A stretch of DNA of 64,000 nucleotides from Pseudoalteromonas luteoviolacea (GTDB lineage Bacteria > Pseudomonadota > Gammaproteobacteria > Enterobacterales > Alteromonadaceae): the NCBI RefSeq assembly GCF_001696455.1, contig NZ_MAUJ01000010.1, forward strand, positions 1 through 64,000. Reading direction: 5' to 3'. The notes under the pieces were generated by a model that saw only the letters and a program-made list of their open reading frames with translations, was not told where the DNA came from and ran no database searches. The position numbers and the translations under genes were made by a program. Below are positions 18,445 through 27,597 of this stretch, one piece after another; position 1 is the stretch's first letter; each line of letters begins with the position of its first letter.

Positions 18445-19866
18445 GTGCAATATTTACCAATATTTACAAAACTAGACGACAAACCAGTACTTGTTGTAGG
18501 TGGTGGCGATGTGGCGTTGAGAAAATGCCAAGCGTTTTTGAAAGCACGCGCCCATGTTACTGTCGTGGCCCCTGAGTTTTGCAATGAGCTTGTATCATTG
18601 GCAAACGAAGGTAAAGTCAACCTGATCAAAGAGTATTTTGATACCCACCATGTATTGGGCATGATGTTAATCATTGCAGCAACCGACAACGAAGCTGTTA
18701 ATAAGGCTGTGTTCGACGCCGCAAACAACCAAAATATATTTGTCAATGTCGTCGACGATCAACCCAAATGTGGATTTATCTTTCCTTCTATTGTGGATAG
18801 GGACCCTATCACGATTGCGATCTCAAGCGCTGGCACAGCGCCTGTTTTAGCACGTCGCATCCGCGAAAAATTAGAAACCCTGATCCCGCATCATACTGGT
18901 GCACTTGCGCGCTTGGCTGGTAACTTTAGAGATCAAGTAAAAGCACGCTTTAAAAGCTTTTCAGAACGTCGTCAATTTTGGGAGCGCGTATTTGATTCAA
19001 GCGTGGTAAGTAAAGTACAGGTAGGCGACCAAATTGGTGCCGAACAACAAATGCATGACTTACTAGCAGAAGAAACGCAGCCACAAGGCGAGGTTTATAT
19101 CGTTGGTGCAGGCCCAGGTGACCCAGAACTACTGACAATTAAGGCACTACAGCTAATGCAACAAGCGGATGTCGTGGTATATGACTACTTAGTGTCGGAT
19201 GAGATTATGGATCTTGTAAGACGCGATGCAGATTTGGTGTGTGTAGGTAAAAAAGCAGGCCACCATAGCGTGAAGCAAGAAGACACCAATCAAATGTTGG
19301 TAGATTTTGCGAAACAGGGTAAGAAAGTTTGCCGAATAAAAGGCGGTGACCCATTTATTTATGGTCGCGGTGGTGAAGAAGTACAAATACTGGCAAACCA
19401 CGATGTGAAATATCAAATTGTGCCGGGTATTACAGCTGCAGCTGGCTGCAGTGCGTACGCTGGCATACCACTGACACACAGAGATCACGCGCAGGCAATT
19501 CAATTCGTCACTGGCCATTGTAAAAAAGAAGGCCAAGAACTTGATTGGCGTGGCCTAGCACAATCAAACCAAACACTTGCGATTTATATGGGTGTTATCA
19601 AATCTCCACATATTCAGGCAAAGCTGCTTGAACATGGCAGAGCACCAGAAACCCCCATCGCAATCGTTGAAAATGGCACTCGAAAATCACAACGCGTGGT
19701 AAGAGGCACACTCAGTGAACTCGCAGCAAAGATTGAGCAACATCAAATCAAATCTCCAGCGCTTTTAATCATTGGAGAAGTTGCGGCACTACATGAAGAA
19801 CTAGCATGGTTTGGGCAAAGCGAGCAAATCAGTAGCTTTGCTCAGCCTATAACCAAAGTAGCTTAA
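18445..19866 (+). CDS. cysG: Siroheme synthase (trifunctional CysG)
   Basis: This 473-residue protein has an N-terminal NAD-dependent precorrin-2 dehydrogenase and ferrochelatase part (VLVVGGGDVALRK near residue 15) and a C-terminal uroporphyrinogen III methyltransferase part (VYIVGAGPGDPELLTIKAL near residue 217; IKGGDPFIYGRGGEE). It makes siroheme, the cofactor of the sulfite reductase CysI found 20 kb away. The start is GTG with AGGGG upstream and matches the E. coli N-terminus. It heads the cysG-cysD-cysN-permease-cysC-cysQ group. Confidence 0.98.
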   Translation: MQYLPIFTKLDDKPVLVVGGGDVALRKCQAFLKARAHVTVVAPEFCNELVSLANEGKVNLIKEYFDTHHVLGMMLIIAATDNEAVNKAVFDAANNQNIFVNVVDDQPKCGFIFPSIVDRDPITIAISSAGTAPVLARRIREKLETLIPHHTGALARLAGNFRDQVKARFKSFSERRQFWERVFDSSVVSKVQVGDQIGAEQQMHDLLAEETQPQGEVYIVGAGPGDPELLTIKALQLMQQADVVVYDYLVSDEIMDLVRRDADLVCVGKKAGHHSVKQEDTNQMLVDFAKQGKKVCRIKGGDPFIYGRGGEEVQILANHDVKYQIVPGITAAAGCSAYAGIPLTHRDHAQAIQFVTGHCKKEGQELDWRGLAQSNQTLAIYMGVIKSPHIQAKLLEHGRAPETPIAIVENGTRKSQRVVRGTLSELAAKIEQHQIKSPALLIIGEVAALHEELAWFGQSEQISSFAQPITKVA

Positions 19867-19901
19867 CCGTTTTAATTTAATTAACAGTAGGACGACGAAC
19901 A

Positions 19902-20801
19902 ATGGCTTTAACCCACCTTCAGCAACTTGAAGCTGAAAGTATAAAGATTATTCGCGAAGTCGCTGCAGAGTTTGACAATCCAGTGATGCTTTACTCAATT
20001 GGTAAAGACTCTTCAGTGTTACTTCACTTGGCGCGTAAAGCATTTTATCCAGCGAAAATCCCTTTCCCTCTACTTCACGTAGATACGGATTGGAAATTCC
20101 GTGAAATGATTGAATTTCGCGACCGCTTAGCGAAAGAGTATAACTTTGACCTGATTGTTCACAAGAACCCTGAAGGTATTGCAATGGGCGTAGGCCCATT
20201 TACACACGGTTCAGCCAAGCACACTGACGTCATGAAAACACAAGGCTTAAAGCAAGCATTGGACAAATATGGCTTTGATGCTGCGTTTGGCGGTGCACGT
20301 CGAGACGAAGAAAAATCTCGAGCCAAAGAGCGCGTTTACTCTTTCCGTGACAAGCACCACCGTTGGGATCCTAAAAACCAACGTCCTGAATTGTGGAATA
20401 CCTATAACAGCCAAGTAAATCCTGGTGAAAGTATCCGCGTGTTCCCTCTTTCAAACTGGACTGAGTTGGATATCTGGCAATATATCTACCAAGAAAATAT
20501 TGAAATTGTGCCACTTTACTTGTCAGAAAAACGCCCTGTGGTTGAACGTGATGGCACGTTGATCATGGTAGATGACGAGCGTATGCCGCTAAAAGAAGGC
20601 GAAGTACCTGAAATGAAGTCAGTGCGCTTCCGTACTCTGGGTTGTTACCCGCTCACTGGTGCCGTTGAATCAGAAGCAAACACGCTGACAGGTATCATTG
20701 AAGAAATGTTGCTATCCACATCATCAGAACGTGAAGGTCGTGTGATTGACCACGATTCATCAGGCTCGATGGAGAAGAAAAAACGCGAGGGGTATTTCTA
20801 A
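19902..20801 (+). CDS. cysD: Sulfate adenylyltransferase subunit 2
   Basis: This 299-residue protein (E. coli 302) is the ATP pyrophosphatase-type catalytic subunit that makes adenosine 5'-phosphosulfate from sulfate and ATP. The PP-loop SIGKDSSVLLHLA is near residue 32, and the C-terminal MEKKKREGYF is typical. It follows cysG by 35 bases with an AGGA ribosome binding site and its stop overlaps the cysN start (TAATG). Confidence 0.99.
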   Translation: MALTHLQQLEAESIKIIREVAAEFDNPVMLYSIGKDSSVLLHLARKAFYPAKIPFPLLHVDTDWKFREMIEFRDRLAKEYNFDLIVHKNPEGIAMGVGPFTHGSAKHTDVMKTQGLKQALDKYGFDAAFGGARRDEEKSRAKERVYSFRDKHHRWDPKNQRPELWNTYNSQVNPGESIRVFPLSNWTELDIWQYIYQENIEIVPLYLSEKRPVVERDGTLIMVDDERMPLKEGEVPEMKSVRFRTLGCYPLTGAVESEANTLTGIIEEMLLSTSSEREGRVIDHDSSGSMEKKKREGYF

Positions 20802-22216
20802 TGTCTACAGCAAATGAAGTAAGAGAGTTAGGTATTGAAGCATACCTGTCTCGCCAACAAGATAAGAGCCTATTGCGCATGATGACGTGTGGCAGTGTTG
20901 ACGATGGTAAATCGACTTTGATTGGTCGCTTACTACACGACAGCCACCAAATTTATGAAGATCAATTAGCGGCATTACACAAAGACAACGAAAAAGTGGG
21001 TAATGCTGGTGAAGAACTAGACCTTGCGCTATTAGTTGATGGTTTACAAGCAGAGCGTGAACAAGGCATCACCATTGACGTTGCATACCGCTATTTCTCT
21101 ACGGCAAAACGTAAGTTCATTATCGCGGATACACCAGGACATGAGCAATATACACGCAACATGGTTACGGGTGCTTCAACCAGCGATCTTGCGATTATCC
21201 TAGTTGATGCACGTTATGGTGTACAGATTCAAACTAAGCGTCACAGCTTTATTTGTGACTCTCTCGGAATCAAACAATTCGTTGTTGCAATCAATAAAAT
21301 GGATATTGTCGACTTTGATGAAGCCGTATTCGAAAAGATCAAAGCTGACTACTTGAAATTCGCTGAACAGCTCAATGTATCAGACATCAAATTTGTACCT
21401 ATGTCCGCATTGAAGGGCGATAACGTTGTAACACGCTCTGAACATACGCCATATTACACCGACAAGCCACTATTAGAGCTATTAGAAGACTCTCCAGCGG
21501 CTGAAGCGAACCACAGCTTTGAAGCGCGTTTCCCGGTACAGTATGTCGTACGTCCTAATCTTGATTTTAGAGGCTTCCAAGGCACTTTAACTTCTGGTTC
21601 ACTCACTACGGGTCAAGCAGTTAAAGTATTACCTTCAGGTAAGCAGTCAACAATCAAAGAACTAGTCACCTTTGATGGTAACTTAGAACAAGCACAAACC
21701 GGTCAAGCGTTTACGATTACTCTGGCTGATGAAATCGACGTTAGCCGCGGCGATGTTATTGTGCCAGCTGAATCAACAGCCGCTGTGACTAACCTCATTC
21801 AGGCGAAGTTAGTTTGGATGCACGAAGAACCGCTTGTGCTAGGCAAGAACTACAACTTCAAGTTAGGCAGCAAGAATACCTCAGCGATTGTTCGCAAAAT
21901 CGACCACACAATCGACGTGAACACACTTGAGAAAGGCCAAGCAGAGCAGCTTCAACTAAACGAAATTGCGATTGTTACGCTTGAGCTAACTGAAAGTATT
22001 GTGGCTGATATCTATCGCAACAACCACGAAACAGGTTCCTTCATCCTTATTGACCGTATCAGTAATCTGACTATCGGTGCTGGCATGATTGAAGCTTTGC
22101 TTGCAGAAGAGTCTGTGAAGCCGAGCGAGTTCAGCGCGTTTGAACTTGAGTTTAACGCCCTAGTACGTAAGCACTTCCCACATTGGCAAGCGCTTGATAT
22201 TAGCAAGCTGAAATAG
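20801..22216 (+). CDS. cysN: Sulfate adenylyltransferase subunit 1 (GTPase)
   Basis: This 471-residue protein is an EF-Tu-like GTPase that couples GTP hydrolysis to sulfate adenylation by CysD. Motifs include G1 CGSVDDGKST (near residue 30), DTPGHEQY and NKMD. It has no C-terminal APS kinase, and a separate cysC lies downstream, as in E. coli. The one-base overlap with cysD suggests coupled translation. Confidence 0.99.
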   Translation: MSTANEVRELGIEAYLSRQQDKSLLRMMTCGSVDDGKSTLIGRLLHDSHQIYEDQLAALHKDNEKVGNAGEELDLALLVDGLQAEREQGITIDVAYRYFSTAKRKFIIADTPGHEQYTRNMVTGASTSDLAIILVDARYGVQIQTKRHSFICDSLGIKQFVVAINKMDIVDFDEAVFEKIKADYLKFAEQLNVSDIKFVPMSALKGDNVVTRSEHTPYYTDKPLLELLEDSPAAEANHSFEARFPVQYVVRPNLDFRGFQGTLTSGSLTTGQAVKVLPSGKQSTIKELVTFDGNLEQAQTGQAFTITLADEIDVSRGDVIVPAESTAAVTNLIQAKLVWMHEEPLVLGKNYNFKLGSKNTSAIVRKIDHTIDVNTLEKGQAEQLQLNEIAIVTLELTESIVADIYRNNHETGSFILIDRISNLTIGAGMIEALLAEESVKPSEFSAFELEFNALVRKHFPHWQALDISKLK

Positions 22217-22247
22217 TCGCATTGATGCCTGTTATAAGGAGAAAAAC

Positions 22248-23975
22248 GTGCTAGTTGATCAAATCATCTTAACAGGCATTATGCTCGCTCTAGTCGTGTG
22301 CTTATTTGGTACACGACTCAATCCCGCTTGGTTATTTGTCAGCGCAATTGGCATCAGCTATTTGACTGGTTTAATCGAGTTGGAGTCTATGTTGGTTAAT
22401 TATGCCAACCCCTCGTTAATTACTTTGGTACTTTTGATCATCGTCTCTATTGCCATTGAAAAAACGACCTTAGTACAAAAACTCGCCAGCACATTGGCCA
22501 GTGGCAGCCTGTCTAAATCAGTTATGAAACTGGGGTTGTCCACTGCTTTGTTATCATCCTTTACTAACAACACTGCCGTTGTCGCTTCGTTGATAAGTAC
22601 GATTAAAGAAAGCCAAACACATTCCCCTTCTAAACTGCTTTTGCCTCTTTCTTACACCGCTATTTTGGGTGGTACATTAACACTGATAGGCACATCAACT
22701 AATTTAATCGTTAACGGCTTTGCCGTTGACGCGGGTATGGCACCACTGGGTTTCTTTGATTTTACACTTGTCGGCATCGGTGCTTTATTTGTCGGCTTAA
22801 TCACGATTCTACTCCTTCTTAAGTTTCTCCCAGATCACGGCACAGAAACCGAAGAAGTTGTGCCTTTTTACTTAGAGGGAAAGGTGGGAATAGGCTCAAA
22901 GCTCATTGGGCGTACGGTGGAAGAAAACGGCTTACGTGATTTAAAAGACCTATTTTTAGCAGAGATAATGCGTGGTGAAAGACGTATCAGTGCCGTGACG
23001 CCGCAACAAGAGATCCGTCAGGGCGATGTATTACTGTTTGTCGGCGACATTAAATCAGTGCCTTTATTAAGGCAGTTCGATGGCCTTCAAGTCGTGCATG
23101 ATAAACACGAAAAAGATGCTGAACACTTAGTTGAAGTCGTTGTCAGTCAATCATCTAAATTTCTTGGTAAAACAATCAAAGAAATTCGCTTCAGAGAGCA
23201 GTTCCATGCCGCGGTCATCGCTATCCGACGCGGCCACGATCGCCTCCAAGGCGGTTTAGGTAAAGTACAGTTGCAAGCGGGTGATTCATTAATTCTTGCG
23301 CCAAGTAGTGATTTTTACGAGCTGCCAGATTTAAAGCGCGAATTTGTATATATTTCAGGTTTAGATTTACAGACACATTTAAACCAAAAGCAATCGAATC
23401 AGGTTTTACTGGGCTTTGCTGCAGTTATTGGACTGGGCATATTTGATATTGTCCCTCTCGTGAAAGGTTTAATGGTTTTACTCTTGGCCTTGGTGGCTAT
23501 GGGCACAATTAAAGTCAGTGAAATGAAACGCCGATTTCCAATCGAGTTGCTAGCCATTGTAGGCAGTGCGATTGGGTTGGCAAAACTAATGATAGATACA
23601 GGCCTCGCCAGCAAAATATCAGATGCGCTTTTTTTGTTGTTAGGTGACTTTGGCCCCTATGGCGCATTTATCGCCATATTTGTGATGACGGTGGTATTTA
23701 CTGAACTCATTACCAATAATGCAGCTGCCGCATTGTCATTTCCAGTCGCCTATGCGTTGGCAGTAGGATTTGGTGTCGACCCACTACCTTTTATTATGGC
23801 GGTAGCATTTGGTGCTTCGGCCAGCTTTATTTCGCCCTTTGGCTATCAAACAAACTTGATGGTATATAGTGCCGGAAACTATCGTATTAGAGATTACGTA
23901 ACGATCGGGGTACCGCTCTCAATAATCTATTCCATCACGGTTTTAACCTTGATCCCAATGGTCTTTCCCTTTTAA
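22248..23975 (+). CDS. SLC13-family permease with RCK_C domains (probable sulfate transporter)
   Basis: This 575-residue inner membrane protein has an N-terminal and a C-terminal set of membrane helices with the SLC13/ArsB-like motifs SSFTNNTAVV (near residue 105) and TELITNNAAAALSFP (near residue 485). Between them lie two TrkA C-terminal (RCK_C) domains near residues 205-285 and 290-370. The family includes sodium-sulfate symporters and the algal SAC1-like proteins. Its place between cysN and cysC strongly suggests sulfate uptake. Spacing is 31 bases from cysN and its stop overlaps cysC. Confidence 0.85.
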   Translation: MLVDQIILTGIMLALVVCLFGTRLNPAWLFVSAIGISYLTGLIELESMLVNYANPSLITLVLLIIVSIAIEKTTLVQKLASTLASGSLSKSVMKLGLSTALLSSFTNNTAVVASLISTIKESQTHSPSKLLLPLSYTAILGGTLTLIGTSTNLIVNGFAVDAGMAPLGFFDFTLVGIGALFVGLITILLLLKFLPDHGTETEEVVPFYLEGKVGIGSKLIGRTVEENGLRDLKDLFLAEIMRGERRISAVTPQQEIRQGDVLLFVGDIKSVPLLRQFDGLQVVHDKHEKDAEHLVEVVVSQSSKFLGKTIKEIRFREQFHAAVIAIRRGHDRLQGGLGKVQLQAGDSLILAPSSDFYELPDLKREFVYISGLDLQTHLNQKQSNQVLLGFAAVIGLGIFDIVPLVKGLMVLLLALVAMGTIKVSEMKRRFPIELLAIVGSAIGLAKLMIDTGLASKISDALFLLLGDFGPYGAFIAIFVMTVVFTELITNNAAAALSFPVAYALAVGFGVDPLPFIMAVAFGASASFISPFGYQTNLMVYSAGNYRIRDYVTIGVPLSIIYSITVLTLIPMVFPF

Positions 23976-24583
23976 TGGACAGCTTCATGGATAAAAATAT
24001 TGTTTGGCATAACTATGCCGTAGAAAAAGCACACCGTGGCGAGCTTAAAGGCCACAAGCCTGTTATTTTGTGGTTCACTGGCTTTTCAGGTTCAGGAAAA
24101 AGTACAGTTGCAAATGCACTAGAAAGTGCGCTACATCAAAGTGGCGTACATACATATCTCCTAGATGGTGATAATGTAAGACACGGCTTATGCAAAGATC
24201 TGAGCTTCAGCGATGCCGATCGCGTTGAGAATATTCGTCGCGTTGGTGAACTGAGCAAATTAATGGTTGATGCCGGGCTAGTTGTACTGACGGCTTTTAT
24301 TTCGCCATTTCAAGCAGAGCGCGATATGGTGCGTAATCTGGTTGGCGAAGGTGAGTTTATAGAAGTATTTTTAGATACGCCACTAGACGTTTGTGAGCAG
24401 CGAGACCCCAAAGGTCTGTATAAAAAAGCACGCGCTGGAGAAATTAAGAACTTCACAGGTATCGACTCAGACTATCAGCCGCCGCTCTCTCCAGAGGTGA
24501 GAATAAATACGGGTGATAACTCACTAGAAGAGTCCGTACAACAACTCATTGAATATTTAAAAAATAAAAAAGTCATACAGTAA
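23975..24583 (+). CDS. cysC: Adenylylsulfate kinase
   Basis: This 202-residue protein phosphorylates APS to PAPS, the substrate of CysH. It has the P-loop GFSGSGKST (near residue 37), DGDNVRHGL, and the substrate loop RDPKGLYKKARAGEIKNFTG. The ATG chosen overlaps the permease stop; a second ATG four codons later is equally compatible with the family. Length matches E. coli CysC (201). Confidence 0.98.
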   Translation: MDSFMDKNIVWHNYAVEKAHRGELKGHKPVILWFTGFSGSGKSTVANALESALHQSGVHTYLLDGDNVRHGLCKDLSFSDADRVENIRRVGELSKLMVDAGLVVLTAFISPFQAERDMVRNLVGEGEFIEVFLDTPLDVCEQRDPKGLYKKARAGEIKNFTGIDSDYQPPLSPEVRINTGDNSLEESVQQLIEYLKNKKVIQ

Positions 24584-24595
24584 TAAGGAATAGCA

Positions 24596-25366
24596 ATGAA
24601 CGATACAGATCTGCTAGAAGAGCTTGTCGCACTTTCACGACTTGCAGGCGAAGAAATTATGCAAATTTACGCCAAAGATTTTGCGGTCGATTACAAAAGT
24701 GATGATAGCCCAGTAACAGACGCAGATCTTGCAGCAAACCGTGTTATCACAGCAGGTTTGCAACGTCTCACACCAAACATTCCTATACTCAGCGAAGAAA
24801 GTGCCGATATCAGTTGGCAGGAGCGACAAACTTGGCAGCGTTATTGGCTCGTTGACCCCATTGATGGCACCAAGGAGTTTATTAAAAAGAATGGCGAGTT
24901 TACGGTTAATATTGCCTTAATTGAAAATGGCACTCCGACAATGGGGGTGGTTTATGCGCCTGCTTTAAATACTTGCTACCTTGCGGCGAAAGCCATTGGT
25001 GCGTTCAGAGAGTGTGATGAAGCGCGCATTGAACTCAAAGTCACTCGTAAAAACAAGCAAGGTAAAATTAAAGTTGTCGGCTCTCGCTCTCATCCATCTC
25101 CTGAATTGGCGGACTATTTAGCCCAATTTGATGATGTTGAAATGGTGCCTAAAGGCAGTTCACTAAAATTGTGCCTCGTTGCTGAAGGGGAAGCTGATAT
25201 TTACCCCCGCCTTGGACCGACAAGTGAATGGGATACTGGCGCAGGGCATGCAGTGGCTGAAATTGCAGGTGCGACGGTTACGCAGCATGATGGTTCCCCC
25301 CTAAAATACAACCAAAAAGAATCTTACTTAAATCCATACTTCATCGTATCTAGATTAGACAATTAG
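24596..25366 (+). CDS. cysQ: 3'(2'),5'-bisphosphate nucleotidase
   Basis: This 256-residue protein belongs to the inositol monophosphatase family and removes the 3'-phosphate from PAP, the by-product of PAPS reduction. The metal-binding motifs are ILSEES and DPIDGTKEFIKKNGEFTVNI, and the C-terminal WDTGAGHAVAEIAGA. It ends the operon, 12 bases after cysC, and has a good ribosome binding site AAGGAA. Confidence 0.97.
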   Translation: MNDTDLLEELVALSRLAGEEIMQIYAKDFAVDYKSDDSPVTDADLAANRVITAGLQRLTPNIPILSEESADISWQERQTWQRYWLVDPIDGTKEFIKKNGEFTVNIALIENGTPTMGVVYAPALNTCYLAAKAIGAFRECDEARIELKVTRKNKQGKIKVVGSRSHPSPELADYLAQFDDVEMVPKGSSLKLCLVAEGEADIYPRLGPTSEWDTGAGHAVAEIAGATVTQHDGSPLKYNQKESYLNPYFIVSRLDN

Positions 25367-25375
25367 TTTGCTATC

Positions 25376-25402
25376 GCATCACGCTGAGCTGCGGCGTGAT
25401 GC
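25376..25402 (+). terminator. Hairpin after cysQ
   Basis: A perfect nine-base-pair stem GCATCACGC / GCGTGATGC with a nine-base loop lies nine bases after the cysQ stop. No T-run follows, so it may act as an mRNA 3' end stabilizer or a Rho-assisted terminator. Confidence 0.5.
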
Positions 25403-25556
25403 CCTTCACGATTGCGCTTACTAGCATTTATCCCGTTTATACTAGGATTTTAAGCTACTTGCTTATAATATAGCGCTCAATTCGACATGCTATAAATCGC
25501 AAACCGTCAGCCGCTTATACATGCTCACAAATACAGCTTAAAAATTGGAAAGTAAT

Positions 25557-26576
25557 ATGGACTTTAAACTGCTCTCTATGGCCGCTCTGATCATGCTTCC
25601 GACACAGCAAGCCATCGCCAAAAAAGCTTCTGCGGATGAAATAGAAGCCCTCAACCAATGTATTCTTAGCCAGGCTATGTCTGGAGACGAAAATAGGACG
25701 ATGAAAGAGGTGCGTCAGTATTGTGAGCAACAGATTGGGGGATTAAGTCAGCTTGATAAACGTATCGCCAGAGAGCGTGTGACGGAAGAAAATCGCAATG
25801 TATTAACACCGCATCATCGTAATTATATTTTACCAGTTTCCTATATTAAAAACCCAAACAACCGTCCTTTTGACCGCTTCATGGAAAAAGGTGAGCAGCA
25901 AGGTGAACCGCTGGATAATGTCGAAGCAAAATACCAAATCTCCCTGAAATTACCGCTTTACCATGATTTTGAAGACAAAGATCAAGCCATTTATATGGGC
26001 GTAACTTTGCAGTCTTACTGGCAGGTTTACAACAAAGATATTTCTTCACCATTTCGTGAAACCAATTACGAACCAGAAATCTTTTGGATTAACTTCCTAG
26101 ACGATGAAAACGTACTGTGGGGAGACGAGATGGCGTTTGTACTCGGGATCTCCCATCAGTCCAATGGGCGCAGCCAACCTAACTCGCGTTCTTGGAATCG
26201 TATCTATGCGAACTTTATTTGGGAATACGATGGCTTCGTTTTTAGCTTTAAACCTTGGTATCGGCTTCCTGAAGACGATAAGCCTGATGAAACGTCCGCC
26301 AAAGGCGATGACAATCCAGATATCCATAAGTATATGGGCTATTTCGAGCTCAGTGGTGCGTACCGTTTTAGCAATGATCACGAAGTGGGCATGATGCTGA
26401 GAAATAATGCTGGAGGCGATAATCGCGGTGCGGTTCAATTAGATTGGTCTTTTCCTATCACCGGACGGGTGAGAGGCTACGCACAGTACTTTAATGGGTA
26501 TGGTGAGAGTTTGATTGACTACAATGCGCACATTCAAAGGCTAGGGATCGGCATTGCCATTACAGATCTACTTTAA
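25557..26576 (+). CDS. pldA: Outer membrane phospholipase A
   Basis: This 339-residue protein has a signal peptide ending near AIAKK and an outer membrane beta-barrel. The active-site motif GISHQSNGRS gives His200 and Ser202, and SWNR gives Asn214; the 12-residue spacing from Ser to Asn equals that in E. coli OMPLA. It hydrolyses phospholipids in the outer leaflet when the membrane is disturbed. The N-terminal 70 residues with a Cys pair are longer than in E. coli. The ATG has GGAAAG upstream. Confidence 0.95.
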   Translation: MDFKLLSMAALIMLPTQQAIAKKASADEIEALNQCILSQAMSGDENRTMKEVRQYCEQQIGGLSQLDKRIARERVTEENRNVLTPHHRNYILPVSYIKNPNNRPFDRFMEKGEQQGEPLDNVEAKYQISLKLPLYHDFEDKDQAIYMGVTLQSYWQVYNKDISSPFRETNYEPEIFWINFLDDENVLWGDEMAFVLGISHQSNGRSQPNSRSWNRIYANFIWEYDGFVFSFKPWYRLPEDDKPDETSAKGDDNPDIHKYMGYFELSGAYRFSNDHEVGMMLRNNAGGDNRGAVQLDWSFPITGRVRGYAQYFNGYGESLIDYNAHIQRLGIGIAITDLL

Positions 26577-26586
26577 GGCCTAACGA

Positions 26587-26615
26587 GCGACCAAGCCTTT
26601 AATTTGCTTGGTCGC
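26587..26615. terminator. Hairpin between convergent pldA and yiiD-like gene
   Basis: A perfect ten-base-pair inverted repeat GCGACCAAGC / GCTTGGTCGC with a nine-base loop lies between the convergent stop codons. It has no long T-run but is well placed as a bidirectional terminator. Confidence 0.55.
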
Positions 26616-26623
26616 CATAAGAC

Positions 26624-27520
26624 TTACTTGGCTATAACAACAAATTCTCCGCAGAATTTTGCCACTAACACATCACCATCGTAAACATTAACAGGCACTG
26701 TGTATCTTGCTTTGCCCGCGCTTTCCAATTCGGCAAGCTCGCCTTCACATTCCGACAAGGTGACCGTTGCACCTGGCGCCGTAGTCAATGGTTTAAGGTA
26801 TTTAATATTGGCATCAGCCAACACAATATCCCCTTCTAAGTTATGCTCTTTGAGCGCTAGATAAGTTGCGCCCCAACCAGTTAACGTTGCCATGCTATAC
26901 ACAGAACCAGCAAACATCGAGTTATGTAAATTTAGGTTCGCTTTCAGATCAGCTTTGGTTGCAAATTGCCAATCGGTATAACTCTCAACCTTGATCCCCA
27001 TCGCATCACTAATGGGAATTGACTCGCGCCATGTATCTTGTAGGACTTGTGTCCAATCAGGATGGCGAAACCAGCCCGGCTCAGATGGCTTCTGCTTAAC
27101 CATCTTCCAGTGTTGGACATCACCATATGCAAGGTGTGCTTTTTCCAGCACTTGATACCCGTGGCGCTCATAAAACGCCAATGCTCGCTCTCTGGCGAAA
27201 AGCACTAACTCTTGTGCATCTTGGGTCCACGCTATTTTTTCTAACTCGTGTAACAAACGGCTGCCAAGATGTTGACCTCGGTGTGATTCATCAACGGCCA
27301 TGTAGCGAACTTGGGCTTGCAAGTGGTTATTGAAATGCAATCTAGCTACCGCCAACACCTCGCCATCATTATTTTTTATATATCGATGTTCAGACTCTTG
27401 TTCTAAGTCATCCTGTTCAGAGCCTCTTGGTTGGTGCCAAGGCGCACGAAGTACCTGCCAACGCAATTGATAATAATCCTGCCAATCCTGACTACTTTGA
27501 GGTGAAGTTACTGGAAACAT
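26624..27520 (-). CDS. yiiD: YiiD-like GNAT acetyltransferase-thioesterase fusion
   Basis: This 298-residue protein joins an N-terminal GNAT acetyltransferase domain (residues about 1-145, with RYMAVDESHRGQHLGSRLL as acetyl-CoA loop) and a C-terminal hotdog thioesterase domain (about 155-298, with NLNLHNSMFAGSVYSMATLT). E. coli YiiD (also called FabY) has the same design and also lies near dtd; a role in fatty acid initiation has been proposed there. The ATG has GGAGT upstream. The direction and place near dtd support orthology. Confidence 0.85.
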   Translation of the reverse strand: MFPVTSPQSSQDWQDYYQLRWQVLRAPWHQPRGSEQDDLEQESEHRYIKNNDGEVLAVARLHFNNHLQAQVRYMAVDESHRGQHLGSRLLHELEKIAWTQDAQELVLFARERALAFYERHGYQVLEKAHLAYGDVQHWKMVKQKPSEPGWFRHPDWTQVLQDTWRESIPISDAMGIKVESYTDWQFATKADLKANLNLHNSMFAGSVYSMATLTGWGATYLALKEHNLEGDIVLADANIKYLKPLTTAPGATVTLSECEGELAELESAGKARYTVPVNVYDGDVLVAKFCGEFVVIAK

Positions 27521-27597
27521 ATTTACTCCTTTTTGAGCACACCTATGCTAGTGCCAATTTTTGCTTTCTACCTTACAAGAAAAACTCTGAACAGGAA

